Source: Sarcophilus harrisii
Lineage: Eukaryota > Chordata > Mammalia > Dasyuromorphia > Dasyuridae
Direction of reading: 5' to 3'
Assembly: GCF_902635505.1 (NCBI RefSeq)
Contig: NC_045428.1
Location: 217,056,301-217,120,300, forward strand
DNA: 64,000 nucleotides
The position numbers and the translations under genes are program-made. A model generated the notes under the pieces. It saw only the letters and a program-made list of their open reading frames with translations. It had not been told where the DNA came from and made no database searches. Shown in pieces: positions 1 through 10,284 of the stretch (position 1 is its first letter; each line of letters begins with the position of its first letter).

Positions 1-715
1 GAAACTATGCCCAAAGACCTATCAAACTGTGCATACCCTTTGATCTAACAGTGTTTCTAGTGAGTCTGTATCCTAAAGAGATCATAAAAAAGGGAAAAGG
101 ACCCACATGTGCAAAAATTTTTGTAGTGGCAAAGAATTGGAAACAGAGTGGATGCCCATCAATTAAGGAATAGCTGAGTAAGTTATGGTTTATGAATATG
201 GTATATGGAATATAAAATATTATTCTATAAGAAACGGTCAGCATGATGATTTCAGAAAGGCCTGGAGAGACTTAGATAAACTGATACTAAGTGAAGTGAG
301 TAGAACCAAGAGAACATTGTACATAGCAACAACAAGATTTTGTGATGATCAACTCTGATGGGCATGGCTCTTTTTAACAATGAGGTAATTCAGGTGAGAG
401 CCATTTGCGTCCAGAGAGAGGACCATGGGGGTTAACTGTGAATCACAACTTATTATTTTCAATTTTTTTGTTGTTTGCTTCCTTTTTTTCTTCTCATTTT
501 TAAAATTTTTTATCTTTTTTTATGCAACATGGTAAATGTAGAAATATGTATAGAACAATTGCACATGTTTAACATATATTGGATTTATTTGCTGTCTAGG
601 GGAGGGGAGAAGGGAGGGAAAAAATTTGGAACAAAAGGTTTTGCAAGGATGAATATTGAAAACTATTTTTGCATTTATTTTGAAAATAAAAAGCTATATA
701 TTTTTTTAATAATAA
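1..715 (+). mobile_element. L1-type LINE 3' end (ORF2 tail and 3' UTR)
   Basis: The segment matches the other L1 tails in this window. It carries a decayed ORF2 C-terminus (the region around 'aaattggaaacagagtggatgcc') and then the pyrimidine-rich 3' UTR. It ends in a tail with AATAAAAAGC followed by A/T-rich sequence near 700-715. The left edge is cut by the window. It lies in an ASMTL intron in the sense direction. Confidence 0.8.
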
Positions 716-1780
716 AAGTCTCCAAGGCCCTTCTAGCTCCAATGGACTATGCTTCTGTTTTCATTAAAGATTTAAAATGGGCAGAAACTAGAACTCTGAG
801 AAGTCTTCATATTAGTTCATCTATTTCATTTCCCAATAAGTACCTCCCTTTTATCTATGACATCTTGTATCTGATCAATTACTAGCCTGCCCACAAGAAA
901 AAAATTGCCTGTTGCAGCATCAGCTAACCTTTTTGGGACTCTTGGGTTTATTTTAATATTAGCACTTCTAGTGACCCAAATATGATATCAACATTATTAT
1001 AGTGTTTTGTGAGTATCATGTCATCATGAAAAAGGTTGTTTTTAACCTTTTTAACCTTTAACCTTAAAAACCTAAAAATAGGTTTTTAACCTATCTTAAG
1101 TCACCTAAAATAAAATAGCTTCATTATCTCATCAGGGGTTTCAAGCGAGGGATCAAATTGAGGAGTAGAATAATGTGAGATCTCTTCTGTGTATTATTTG
1201 TGCCTGAAATTGTTCTGTCAAATGCCTAGAGAATATTTTATTGATGCTTTTAAAAAAAAAAAAAAAAGTTACATTCATAGAGCTAGTTAGGAGTTACATC
1301 TACTCTGTAGGAATCTCTAGTTGATCACCAGTTCCCTTGTGTCACTGGCAATGAGAACAAAAAGCGAGCAATCCAGAAATGTATAATTTTTCAATGGTAT
1401 TAGTATTTTAAGTTTTTTAGTATTTTATTCCAGCTCTAACCTGAAAATGCTTTGAATGGTGGTGTGTACACTGTGTTTCTGTTTCAGCTTTTACAGAGGC
1501 TGCTTGTCAAGCTGGTCAGAGAGTGATGAATTGTTTTAGCCACAGACTTTTCAATCTGCTAAATTATAGAATGATGGCAATCTGAGTAGGTAGAGGGATT
1601 ACCCACATTTAGAAAATAATAGGCCTTTGAAGTGTTGAAGTCTGTAATTAGAGAGAATTCTTTTACACTCTTTCTTTTATTTTGTATCTTTTATGTTGCC
1701 TAAAGGCAAACTTGGCAGTGCTTCAAGCTCTATAAATGCCAAGAAAGTATTTTTGGTTCAGAATTCTTTTCTTTCCACAG

Positions 1781-1924
1781 GCTGTACGGGAGCTTTGGCC
1801 CAAGTGCTAATACAAGAATATCCAAATCTAAAAGTGACTGTGTTTGACCTTCCTAATGTCATTGAAAATGTTTCTTGTTTTCAACCTACTGGACAAGACA
1901 CCAGTCGAATAACTTTCACATCAG
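1781..1924 (+). CDS. ASMTL: ASMTL exon (SAM-binding region)
   Basis: The acceptor is a strong polypyrimidine run ending ttccacag at 1780 and the donor is gtaatg at 1925. The exon starts by completing a glycine codon (G|GC) and ends with one base of a codon. It encodes GCTGALAQ, an EYPNLKVTVFDLP stretch and the FQPTGQ segment, which match the human ASMTL Rossmann-fold core. Confidence 0.9.
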
Positions 1925-4900
1925 GTAATGTTAAATAAAAAGAAAGCCTGAATTTTCAAACTCAGGATCTGAGTTCAAATGCTGTCTATCCCACTTATTA
2001 ACTATGTAACTTTTAGCAAGTTACTTAACCTCAGTGTTCTTCATTTATAAAGGGAATGGAGGGAAGAATGAGATAACTTCTAAGGTCCTTTCTAACTCTA
2101 CAGCTGTAATTCTAAGACCTGTTATTTTATCAATTGGACAAAATCATGCTTTCTCTGTATGTAGAACCAGAATAAGGTCAGAAGGTTAGAACTTCAAAGG
2201 AATATTAAAAACTGGTATGGTTATAGAGCAAATTTGAGGACTTTTTATTTAATTTTTAAATTTTCATTTAAAAAATTTCCCAGTAGTTTAAAAAGAAAAA
2301 CTTTTCAATCTTAAATATTTTTAAGCATCATGTCATATTTAAAAAGGCTGCTTGAATGTATATTCAGTCATTAAAGAAAATGTTCCCACTGTCTCTTGAC
2401 AGTCTCAATCAAATTGAGAATTAGAATAATGTAAAATCTCTTTATGTGTATTCTTGACTCCTGGGATAAATTGAGTTCATAAAGCCCTAGAATCAAGTTG
2501 TTCAAGATAAAGGAGGCTTTAGCTATGAACTGTTTTATCATTGTAGACCTACCATAATTCAAATAGGGCTTGCAGGAAATAGAATATTTCATCGTAATAT
2601 TTCTTCTGATTCAGCATTTGAGAAATCAGTGCTTAGACCTAGATTGATTTGAAATTGAAAGATATACTGGGACCAAATGGATCCATGGTTGGTCCCAGGG
2701 CTGGACGAGACTATCATCTCAAAGAATCCAGTCCCGAGTATTAGCTAGCAAGATTTTTTATAGGATAACAAGGACAGTGACGTAATAGGGGAGGTACCTG
2801 GATGGGGATAACCTAATGAGGGGAGGCACCTAGGATGACATAATGGAGGGAGGTACTGGAGAGGATACTGATATTCTGATGATGTCTAAAATGGATAGAC
2901 TTTTATCCTGTCAAACAGTAAGAGGGAAAGGTCATAACCTGAGACAGAGTAAATAAATAGGACAATAGAGAAACTGGGTCAGGACATTAAAAGGGAGCAG
3001 TGGCATAACATACCTGCCTTCCTGTCATGCGCCCATTAACTTCTTTGTGAGAGACAACATGACCTAGTAGGATGGAAAACTGGCCTTAAAGCCAGGGAGT
3101 TCAATCATGATTCCAGAAGACACATCATGAAGAACACTACTCAGTTTCTGAGAGGGGATGTACATTTTGGACATGGACAATATGGAAACTTGTGTGCTCA
3201 ACTGTGCTCACTTATGTACAAGGCTTCCATTTTTATTTTCTTTTTTTTCCCTTCTCTCTGTGGTTGAGGAGAAGGAAGTAGAAGAGAGAAAAGAATGCTT
3301 GATATATATTTTTTTTAATAACATTTAAAGTTCCAGTGCATATTATTTATGTGATCCTGGGCAAGTCACTTTTCTCAGTGATACAGACTATTGGCATCAA
3401 ACACAAATACAGGGCCATTAAACTATACCTAGGGATCCTTATAAGTATATATTGACTTAATACAGGGTCATTAAACCATATATATGGATCTTTATAAGTG
3501 CATACTAACTTAGAAAGCTACATACTAACATCGATATTTTACTCTATTTTTATTTATTTTGTTAAATATTTCCCAATTACATTTTAATCTGATTCCAGCC
3601 ATACTCGAGTATTTTTGGCTGCATGTGGCCTGTGCGTGTTTGACATCTTTGCTCTAGATCCTAGCTCCTTAAACTGTGGTTTGTGATCCCATATGGGGTC
3701 ACAACTGAATGTAGGGATTGTGAAATTATGATTTATTGTCAGTAAATGTTTGATTTGTATACTTATTTTATATACCTGTATACCTGGAGTCATGTACAAA
3801 TTTCTAAGGTGAAAAGGGATCACAAGTGGAAAAAGTTTAAGAAGCCCTGCTCAAGACAACTTTCTAAGACTGTAAGTCACTGAGATGGTGCTGACCTGCA
3901 TTGTTAAAAGGAGTCTTCTCATCTAGGGATTGAAATAGTGATAGTGAAATAGTGGTTCCAGTCTCAGTCCTCACATCGCTGCATTGTGGACTCAAGGTCT
4001 CATAAGCCCTTTCATTAAGAATGTTTTGAAATGCTTTCCATTTTCTAGAACATTGTTTTTTGTTTTTGTTTTTTTTTACATTTTGTTTTGTGGAACTAGG
4101 TGACTTCTTCAAAGATAACATTCCTGAAGCTGATCTTTACATTCTTTCAAGAGTTCTCCATGACTGGCCAGATGACAAGATTGATGCATTATTAAGTAAA
4201 ATTTCTTATCGCTGCAAACCAGGTAAAAAGTTTTTTGGGTTTGGTTTTTTGTTTTTTTTTTTTTCAAAAGCTGTGAGGGGATTGTGCTAAAACTATCTTA
4301 AAGTAATATTCACCTCAGCTACCTTTTTCATAAGTGTCTTCTCCCTCTCTCTGAGCCAGAGTCCCTCCTCTCTATCAATTCGCTTAAATAATAACCATTA
4401 AGCTTTCTGTGGCCTCTCTATCAATTCGCTTAAATAATAACCATTAAGCTTTCTGTGGCCTTGAATCCATTGATTTCACAGCAGTGTAAGGGGCATTTGT
4501 GAAGTTATTTTAATGATTTTTAAAGTAAATGAAAGATTTCTACTTTTTTATTTTTTTTAAACTGTACCTGTTTATGACCAAGTTGAAGTATTGGGTATCT
4601 TTCATACCTATCAAGGGAGGTTACTTCTGTAATCTTGTAATGTAAAATATTTCCCATTACTCATATTAAATATGATTTGATTTATTTTGCATGTGCGTTT
4701 AAACCTATAGAATTAATGATATGGTAATAAAATTATTTAATATTATACATTATAATAATGCATTGTAATCTTATAGCAGATTGTTGTATACAATTTTCTG
4801 ACATATAACATATAATGTATCTTATATGATACATTATAGATTATGTATTATGTAATATGTTATAATACATTGAGATAATATATTCTAATATAACATAATG

Positions 4901-6146
4901 TATATATTAAATAATGATATATTAGTGAAGTATTATAGTATATTATAATGCATTATAATAATATATTAACCATATAATTTTTTTTTTTATAAATTGCTCT
5001 TTCCAGAAGTCAGGAAGACCTGAGTTCAAATGTGGTCTCAGACACTTTAACATTTCCTAGCTGTGTGACCTTGTCACTTAACCCCAATTGCCTCAGGAAA
5101 AAAAAAGAAAGAAAAAAATTGCTCTTTCCCTAATCAGAGCATTTGCTAATAATAAAAGAACCAGATATTTATGACTGGATTTAACTCTCATTTAAAATGG
5201 CATGTAAATATTTTCTAATACTAGATATATAAATTAATATAGACATATACTAGATAATAATAGCTGATACTTATAGAGATGCTTAAGGTTTGAAAATACT
5301 TTATATGTTATCTCATTTGATCTTCCCCATGACTCTGGAACATATTTATTGTCTGAAAAGTTATTATTATCCCCATTTTACAGGTAAGGAGATTGATGCT
5401 GAGACAGTCAGATTTGCCCAGGATCAGAGTCAGAATTTAAACTCAGATCAGATCTAGTCCTGTTTTCTATTCTCTGCACCATTTGATAGCTTATTTCAAG
5501 ATATTTTGTTTTTCTAATCATCCATCTACTGGTTATTCTGTTTTCCTCTGACTATATCAGATTTGTAACAGCCAGATCTATAGATTTACTTCCATTTAGT
5601 AATATTAGATATTAGATATTAGTACTTAGAATCTGTATAAGAAAATACAAACAGGGAAAATACTTGCAAAGAGCTTCATGTTATCTTGTCTTTCTAATAA
5701 TTGTCCATCTTCCTGTTATTTTCCTACTTTGTGAAGGGAGAAATTTTGTGCTGTTGACATTTTTTAGTGGAGGGATATTGAGACTAATTTAGCCTACTCA
5801 TTAGGATTCTGAACTCTTTCCTAGCATAGTCTTGGTTTTTTGTTCAGAGGCAATCAACTGCATGTGTGTCAAAAAACCTGTCAATTTAATGAACTGTGTT
5901 TTGGTTTATTTTGAAAATACAGGCTGTGCCTTGCTAGTAGCTGAAATTGTACTTGACGAAGAGAAGATAGATCCTCTAAGAGCTGTGCTGCAGTCCCTTA
6001 GTATGACGGAAGGCAAACAGAGGAGTAACTCGGAATACAAACAGTTATTGGAAAAATATGGATTCACTCAAGTACAGACCAAGATAACAGGAAATTTTTT
6101 GGATGCTATTTTGGGATTTAAAAAAACTGCACATACAGTGAATTAA
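1781..6146 (+). CDS. ASMTL: ASMTL, C-terminal O-methyltransferase-like domain (3' part of gene, three exons)
   Basis: Three exons (1781-1924, 4100-4222, 5923-6146) join in phase and encode about 163 residues of an acetylserotonin-O-methyltransferase-like protein, ending at TAA 6144-6146. The 5' exons lie before the window. Visible motifs are GCTGALA (end of SAM-binding motif I), VTVFDLP, GDFFKD, HDWPDDK (the His-Asp pair that is catalytic in ASMT) and a final LDAILGFKK. GCTGALA and HDWPDD resemble ASMTL more than ASMT, and the next gene downstream is SLC25A6, as in human PAR1. All three introns show AG/GT ends with phase 1 junctions. Compared with human ASMTL and ASMT the last exon lacks three residues (QSLSM-TEGK where those have SLNMLVQTEG). 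ASMTL joins a Maf-like N-terminal domain to this domain; its substrate is not established. An ASMT paralogue is the alternative. Confidence 0.88.
1945..2110 (+). repeat. MIR-type SINE
   Basis: The phrases 'ctgagttcaaatgctgtct', 'aagttacttaacctc' and 'ataacttctaaggtc' are the usual MIR/CORE-SINE landmarks, in sense order. The copy is old and diverged. Confidence 0.7.
2655..3010 (-). mobile_element. Solo LTR fragment, endogenous retrovirus (same family as 42320-42849)
   Basis: The reverse complement starts TGTTATGCCA and runs through the same U3, TATA-like and 'ggatccattggtcccagtatatct' segments as the complete LTR at 42320-42849. The part beyond the R region is missing. It is a fossil LTR lying antisense in an ASMTL intron. 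Confidence 0.75.
3390..3640 (-). repeat. Unclassified interspersed repeat (recurs at 14515 and 18940)
   Basis: On the minus strand this segment reads 'attaaaatgtaattgggaa' followed by 'atatttaacaaaataaata'. The same motif appears in sense at about 14515-14690 and 18940-19060. It also holds two tandem versions of 'ggatcc...tagtttaatggccctgtat'. The family name is not certain. Confidence 0.55.
3650..3850. mobile_element. hAT-type non-autonomous DNA transposon
   Basis: The left end 'ctccttaaactgtggtttgtg' and right end 'aaaaagtttaagaagccctg' are imperfect inverted repeats around a body containing 'atgatttattgtcagtaaat'. This matches the abundant mammalian hAT MER type. No clean 8-base target duplication was seen, so it is old. 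Confidence 0.6.
4100..4222 (+). CDS. ASMTL: ASMTL exon (catalytic HDW motif)
   Basis: The acceptor is ggaactag at 4099 and the donor gtaaaaag at 4223. The exon encodes GDFFKD, EADLYILSRVLHDWPDDK and ends CKPG (the last codon is shared with the next exon). The His-Asp pair of HDW is the catalytic dyad in ASMT, so the active-site core is intact here. Confidence 0.92.
4367..4461. repeat. Perfect 46-base tandem duplication
   Basis: Copy 1 is 4367-4412 and copy 2 is 4413-4458, with the match running on to 4461. The unit contains 'ctatcaattcgcttaaataa'. I saw no mismatch between copies, which implies a recent event. It lies 145 bases into the ASMTL intron. Confidence 0.9.
4715..4985. repeat. AT-rich repeat of ATTATA/ATATAA variants
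   Basis: About 270 bases are almost wholly A and T, built from varied 'attataataatgcattataa' type units with several short palindromes. No gene is visible in it. Confidence 0.75.
5000..5125 (+). repeat. tRNA/MIR-derived marsupial SINE fragment
   Basis: It reads 'gtcaggaagacctgagttc', 'tcctagctgtgtgacc' and 'aaccccaattgcctcag', then an A-rich tail, which is the sense order of the SINE family seen inverted at 46099 and 58775. Confidence 0.8.
5335..5475 (-). repeat. MIR-type SINE
   Basis: It contains 'ttatccccattttacaggta' and 'gatttgcccaggatcagag', typical of MIR read on the opposite strand. Confidence 0.65.
5923..6146 (+). CDS. ASMTL: ASMTL terminal coding exon
   Basis: The acceptor aaaatacag at 5922 is followed by GC TGT GCC, which completes the glycine codon left by the previous exon. 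It encodes 74 whole codons to TAA, including LDEEK, TEGKQRS and the final LDAILGFKK segment with a short extra tail. An AATAAA lies at 6196-6201, only about 50 bases past the stop, so the 3' UTR may be very short. A diverged second copy of this exon lies at 7498-7705. Confidence 0.92.
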
Positions 6147-6195
6147 GCAGTTTGGGATTTTGAAGTGCAACTATTTTCATAACACTGGCATCATA

Positions 6196-6201
6196 AATAA
6201 A
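6196..6201 (+). terminator. ASMTL: Candidate poly(A) signal AATAAA for ASMTL
   Basis: A canonical AATAAA sits 50 bases after the stop codon. Later signals exist further downstream, so this is one candidate. Confidence 0.5.
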
Positions 6202-6617
6202 ACCTAGTCATCTAAGAGAAAGTCTTGATGCTATCACCTGGACCTTTTCATCTTTCTTCTTAGTTCTCCTGGGCCTAAACCTTTCAAATGCTGCATTTCT
6301 ACATGTGATTGGCCATAATGACTGATCCATGGATATACAAATTCTCACACATACCACTAACCAGAAGCATGGAATAGATGCAAAGAAATGGACTTTTTAA
6401 GCCCAGCTATCTTATCTCTTGCAATTCAAAACAGGTACTGGACTCATCTTGGAGACTGCAGAACTGCATCCCTGACCAGACTATAAATGAAGAAGGGGAA
6501 TGTTCTTTGGGCACATTTCCAGGCATGCTTATGACAAGTTTTTTTTAGAAGGCCTGTTTTTTTTTTCCTTGTATTTCTGTAAAGTATTTTGTGTGTATTC
6601 ACGAAGCTTTAGCCCAG

Positions 6618-6651
6618 TTTATTTTATTTTATTTTATTTTATTTTATTTTT
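6618..6651. repeat. (ATTTT)n microsatellite
   Basis: About seven uninterrupted units of the pentamer ATTTT are present. Confidence 0.95.
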
Positions 6652-7099
6652 GGTCTTGTCAAATAATTCTGTTACCTCTACATTTTATGGAATATAAAGT
6701 TATAGGCAAATTTTGCCTGATTCTTTTCAGAAGTTGTTTTGAATATCACTACAAGTACCTGTTTTTGCATTTGACATGCCATTTTGGAACTTAGAACAGA
6801 CATGCACTCAATTTCAAGAATGTTTGGTTCTTTTATCATTTTCAAAGCATTAATGCAGAATATTTCTGGCTTCATCTCACCTAGTTCTGTTCAGATAGAT
6901 AAAATGAACTGAGAAGGTTAACAGAACTAAATTGAGTGCATGATTACTACTGATTTTTAGCTGAAGGATAATGACTGGAAGAAAATACAAATAAATTGCC
7001 TTTGTTCCAATAAAACCTTTCATGGCCATTAATGCATGTATATTTGGGAGGTTTTTGTGTGTTCCCATTTTCCATCTACCACTGAATCATAAAATCATA

Positions 7100-7270
7100 G
7101 TTGAGTATAGCTATGATAACTGATCATTGAACCATCAGATCTAATCCCCTCTTTATTTGAAAGTCTCAGAGAAAGTAAGTGACTTGCTCAGTGTTATATG
7201 GTAAATGTCAGAAGTAGAATTTGAACTTAGGTTTCTTGAACTCTTAAGTCTACCATTCTATCTCTTTTAT
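7100..7270 (-). repeat. MIR-type SINE
   Basis: 'aagtaagtgacttgctcag', 'agaatttgaacttaggttt' and 'taccattctatctctttt' mark a MIR in reverse orientation. Confidence 0.65.
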
Positions 7271-7497
7271 GTCATGATACTTCTCAGAAGGCCAGTTTCA
7301 CTCTAGCGGGAGTACAGATCTTCCTAGAAGTATCTATTCCAATTCTCTTCTGACTTTTACATTTTCTCTATCCTTGTGCCTCTCAATACATTGGACACTT
7401 ATCATTGCCATGCCAAGACTTTGCTGTAGTGGGCTCTTTGCAATTCCTAACATACAATTTTAGGTTCTCAACATTTGTCTTGCATTTTCAACACCAG

Positions 7498-7705
7498 GAT
7501 CTGGCCTCTTGCTGAATAAAATGGTCTTAAATGACAAGAAGAGAGCCAGAAGTGTGTGGCTACAATCCTTGAACATGCTACAGAAGAGGGAAAGGAAAGG
7601 AGCAGCTGTGAATACAGATGTTTACTTGAACAACACAGCTTCTGAAATGTGGAGCTTGTACAAACAGGAAATCTGTTAAATGCAATTTTATACACCAAAT
7701 GTTGA
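7498..7705 (+). pseudogene. ASMTL: Decayed second copy of the ASMTL terminal exon
   Basis: After an intact acceptor (ttttcaacaccag, ending 7497) the first frame reads SGLLL, LNDKKRAR and LQSLNML, which align with human ASMTL AGLLL, LDEEKRVA and MQSLNML. The first frame then meets a TAA at 7677-7679. In the next frame the exon continues as YRCLLEQHSF and NVELVQTGNLLNAILYTKC, the rest of the same domain, interrupted by one TGA and closing with TGA at 7703-7705. The length (208) is one base off an in-phase exon. This is a relic or dead paralogue of the exon at 5923-6146, 1.35 kb downstream. It resembles human ASMTL at least as well as the intact copy does. An AATAAA follows at 7966-7971. No copies of the two preceding exons were found between 6147 and 7497. 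Confidence 0.82.
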
Positions 7706-8229
7706 GGGAAAAAATCATGGGACTTCTTGGTTGTATTTGATACTTTTACTAAACATATATTCTTTGTAGATTTACAAATTTTGAAAATCTTTTATGAAAT
7801 TTTATTCATTTATCATTCTTATTTTCATTTCAACTTGAAGACTTATAAAAATAGCATAAAAGTATTCTTTTTATGCTCTTCTGTTAACCTGCTTTGAAAG
7901 TTTGTCTTGTATACATTTTGACATCTATATTTCTGCTCCAATTTTTCCTTTTTAAATGACACTCAAATAAATGTATATCATCTCCGTAACACATTTTTGC
8001 CAAAACTATCTTATTTCTCTGAACTGCTGACTTGTTTAACTTGAGGATTTCTGTATGATCTCTCTTGTGTTTGTATAGAGTTAAGCAGTCTTTTGTGTGC
8101 TTCTTTCTTCATGCCCAACAACTAAAGTTTTTGTTTCTTTTTTTAAAATATATTTCAAATTTAATATATTAGTTCCAACATTTCCTTGCTAGTCTGTAAC
8201 CTATTCTGAACTTCCTTCTACTCTTCTGC

Positions 8230-8378
8230 ATTTTTTTTTTTTTTTGGAAAGGGAAACAATTAGGGTTAGGTGGCTTGCCCAGGGTCATATGGCCAATATC
8301 TGAAGCCAGATTTGAACTTAGGTACTCCTGACTCCAGGACAAAGGCTCTATCCACTGTACCACCTATCTGCCTCCTCT
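8230..8378 (-). repeat. Marsupial tRNA/MIR-derived SINE
   Basis: A poly-T run is followed by 'gttaggtggcttgcccaggg', 'agatttgaacttaggtactc' and 'atccactgtaccacctatct'. This is the SINE in reverse with its tail at low coordinate. Confidence 0.85.
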
Positions 8379-9219
8379 GCATATTTTTAAGTGATGTTGA
8401 TATTATTTTCTTTCTTCCTTTTTTTGGGGGGGGGAGGGGTATCACCATTACTATTCTTCTCTTATTCCCTTTCTTAAGTACTTAAGTACTACTCTCCATA
8501 TCATCCTCCAAAGCCTAATTACATAGGCATAGTCAAATAAATCTATACATTGACCATGTCTGAAAGTCTTATTCTATACTGCTAGTCTATCAAACCTTTT
8601 TTGAGAAGTGATCAACCTGATTTATCATCACTCTTTGGAGTCATATAAGTGATTGTTGGACTGATCATAATTCTTAGATCTTTTATAGTTGTTTTCCCTT
8701 ACAATATTCTAGTCATTACATGAATTGTTCCACTGATTCTGCTCAGTTAATTTTAGCTAACAAATGTCATGCAACAAACATATAGCTTAAAATTGCAATA
8801 AGATTTTTGGAACATTCTATACTTTCCTAGAAATCACCAGTGATCCATTTATTGCTAAATCCAATTTCTCAATCTTAATCAAAACCTATCTGCCGTATTA
8901 GACACAAATGATTATCATTTGAAATACTTTCTCCTTGCAGTTTTTTGGGTTTTTTTGACATTGATTTATTGTGATTCTGTTGCTAAGACAAGAGTTTTAG
9001 CCTTATTTGCAAGACCATCGTTAATGTTCTGCCTCCAGGTATAGATGTACCTTGGTACTGAAACCCCTTCTCTTTTCTTTCTGAGTGATCTCATCAATTA
9101 TCTAAAATGACTGTCTAATCTATATATGCAGTTCTCATTGCTGTCCTGAGCTTCAGTCCTAGACCTGTGATTTTTGGCTAGAGGATATTTTGGCACAGAT
9201 ATTTCCTCTATATTTATTC

Positions 9220-9380
9220 AGGTTGACAACTGGTCTGTAACTTACAGCCTCAGAGATTCCTGAGCAACCAAGAGGTTGTAGGTTACTCAATATCATGGTA
9301 TGTGTCACAGACAAGACTTGAACCTGGGTCTTCATTATTCCAAGTTGGCTTCTTTCTCCACTATCCATGTTGTCTTTTAT
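9220..9380 (-). repeat. Old MIR-like SINE
   Basis: 'agacaagacttgaacctggg' and 'ctccactatccatgttgtct' match the MIR-derived class read in reverse. The copy is diverged. Confidence 0.5.
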
Positions 9381-10284
9381 AAACTGTACATTATAATAGG
9401 AAAAGCACAAAGTGATTATGACAGTCAAAGAACAAACCTTTTAAAATAAGACATCATCTCAACTATTATGACCTGATACTTTACATTTTAATCAGCTCTA
9501 AAGCTTTTTTGAGCAAGAGTCTGGTACCAATTGCCATATAGGTCTGTTGTCAAAAGATCATTCTAGTTAAATTTAGAGAACACTATATTGACAGAGTAAT
9601 GAAGTTTTGGAACAATACAATTTTCAAAAAAAAAAAAATACTTAAAAGATGGTGGAGGAAGTTTCCATTATTATAGTACCTTAAAATATCAACCAACTAC
9701 TATAAAATAGTGCTTCATAATTTTCCTCTGTTGCTATAAATGTTGATAGGTGTACAGTGTTTTAAAGTTAAAATAAACTTTTCTCATACTAATAAAGATT
9801 AGAAGCCAAATTAGAAAGTGAACCTGTTAAGTAAGAAAGGCTTTGAAGAGTGAGAATGTAGTGAAGAGAAGGTTTCTGATCCTGGAAAAAAAGTGTGGTA
9901 CCAGTATGAGAAATTATGCTCTTCTCTACATTTATATTAACAAAATTAAGAAATTCAGAGATCTTAATTGACAATTCTTGCAGAAAATTGCTTAGAGACC
10001 TGCATAGTGCTAGGCATTAATTAATAGGTTGTAATATGTCCTTATCATTTTAATATTTAGCCAGAGCAGAAAACAGCAATAACCCGCATTCATATCTGCT
10101 TTTCCTTGTTGAACATAGGACTTTAGTACAAGTTGGGGGGGAGGGAGAGGGGATGCCTAAGAGTTTCTTGGTTACATTGTTAAAATTCCTCACACCAGTC
10201 AGTGTCCTGACTAAAGAGTTCTCTGGTAGCTGTAAGTGCCACAGTCATCCTAAGCTGGCCACTTTATATTTAACTTAAGAAATA

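Noticed and set aside
475-885. 136-codon plus-strand frame
   Set aside because: It lies in the L1 3' UTR and its A/T-rich flank; composition is that of the repeat.
1032-1095. Runs of TTAACC suggesting interstitial telomere repeat
   Set aside because: Spacing and sequence are irregular (ttaacctttttaacctttaacc) and do not match TTAGGG/CCCTAA; a short imperfect inverted repeat is enough to explain it.
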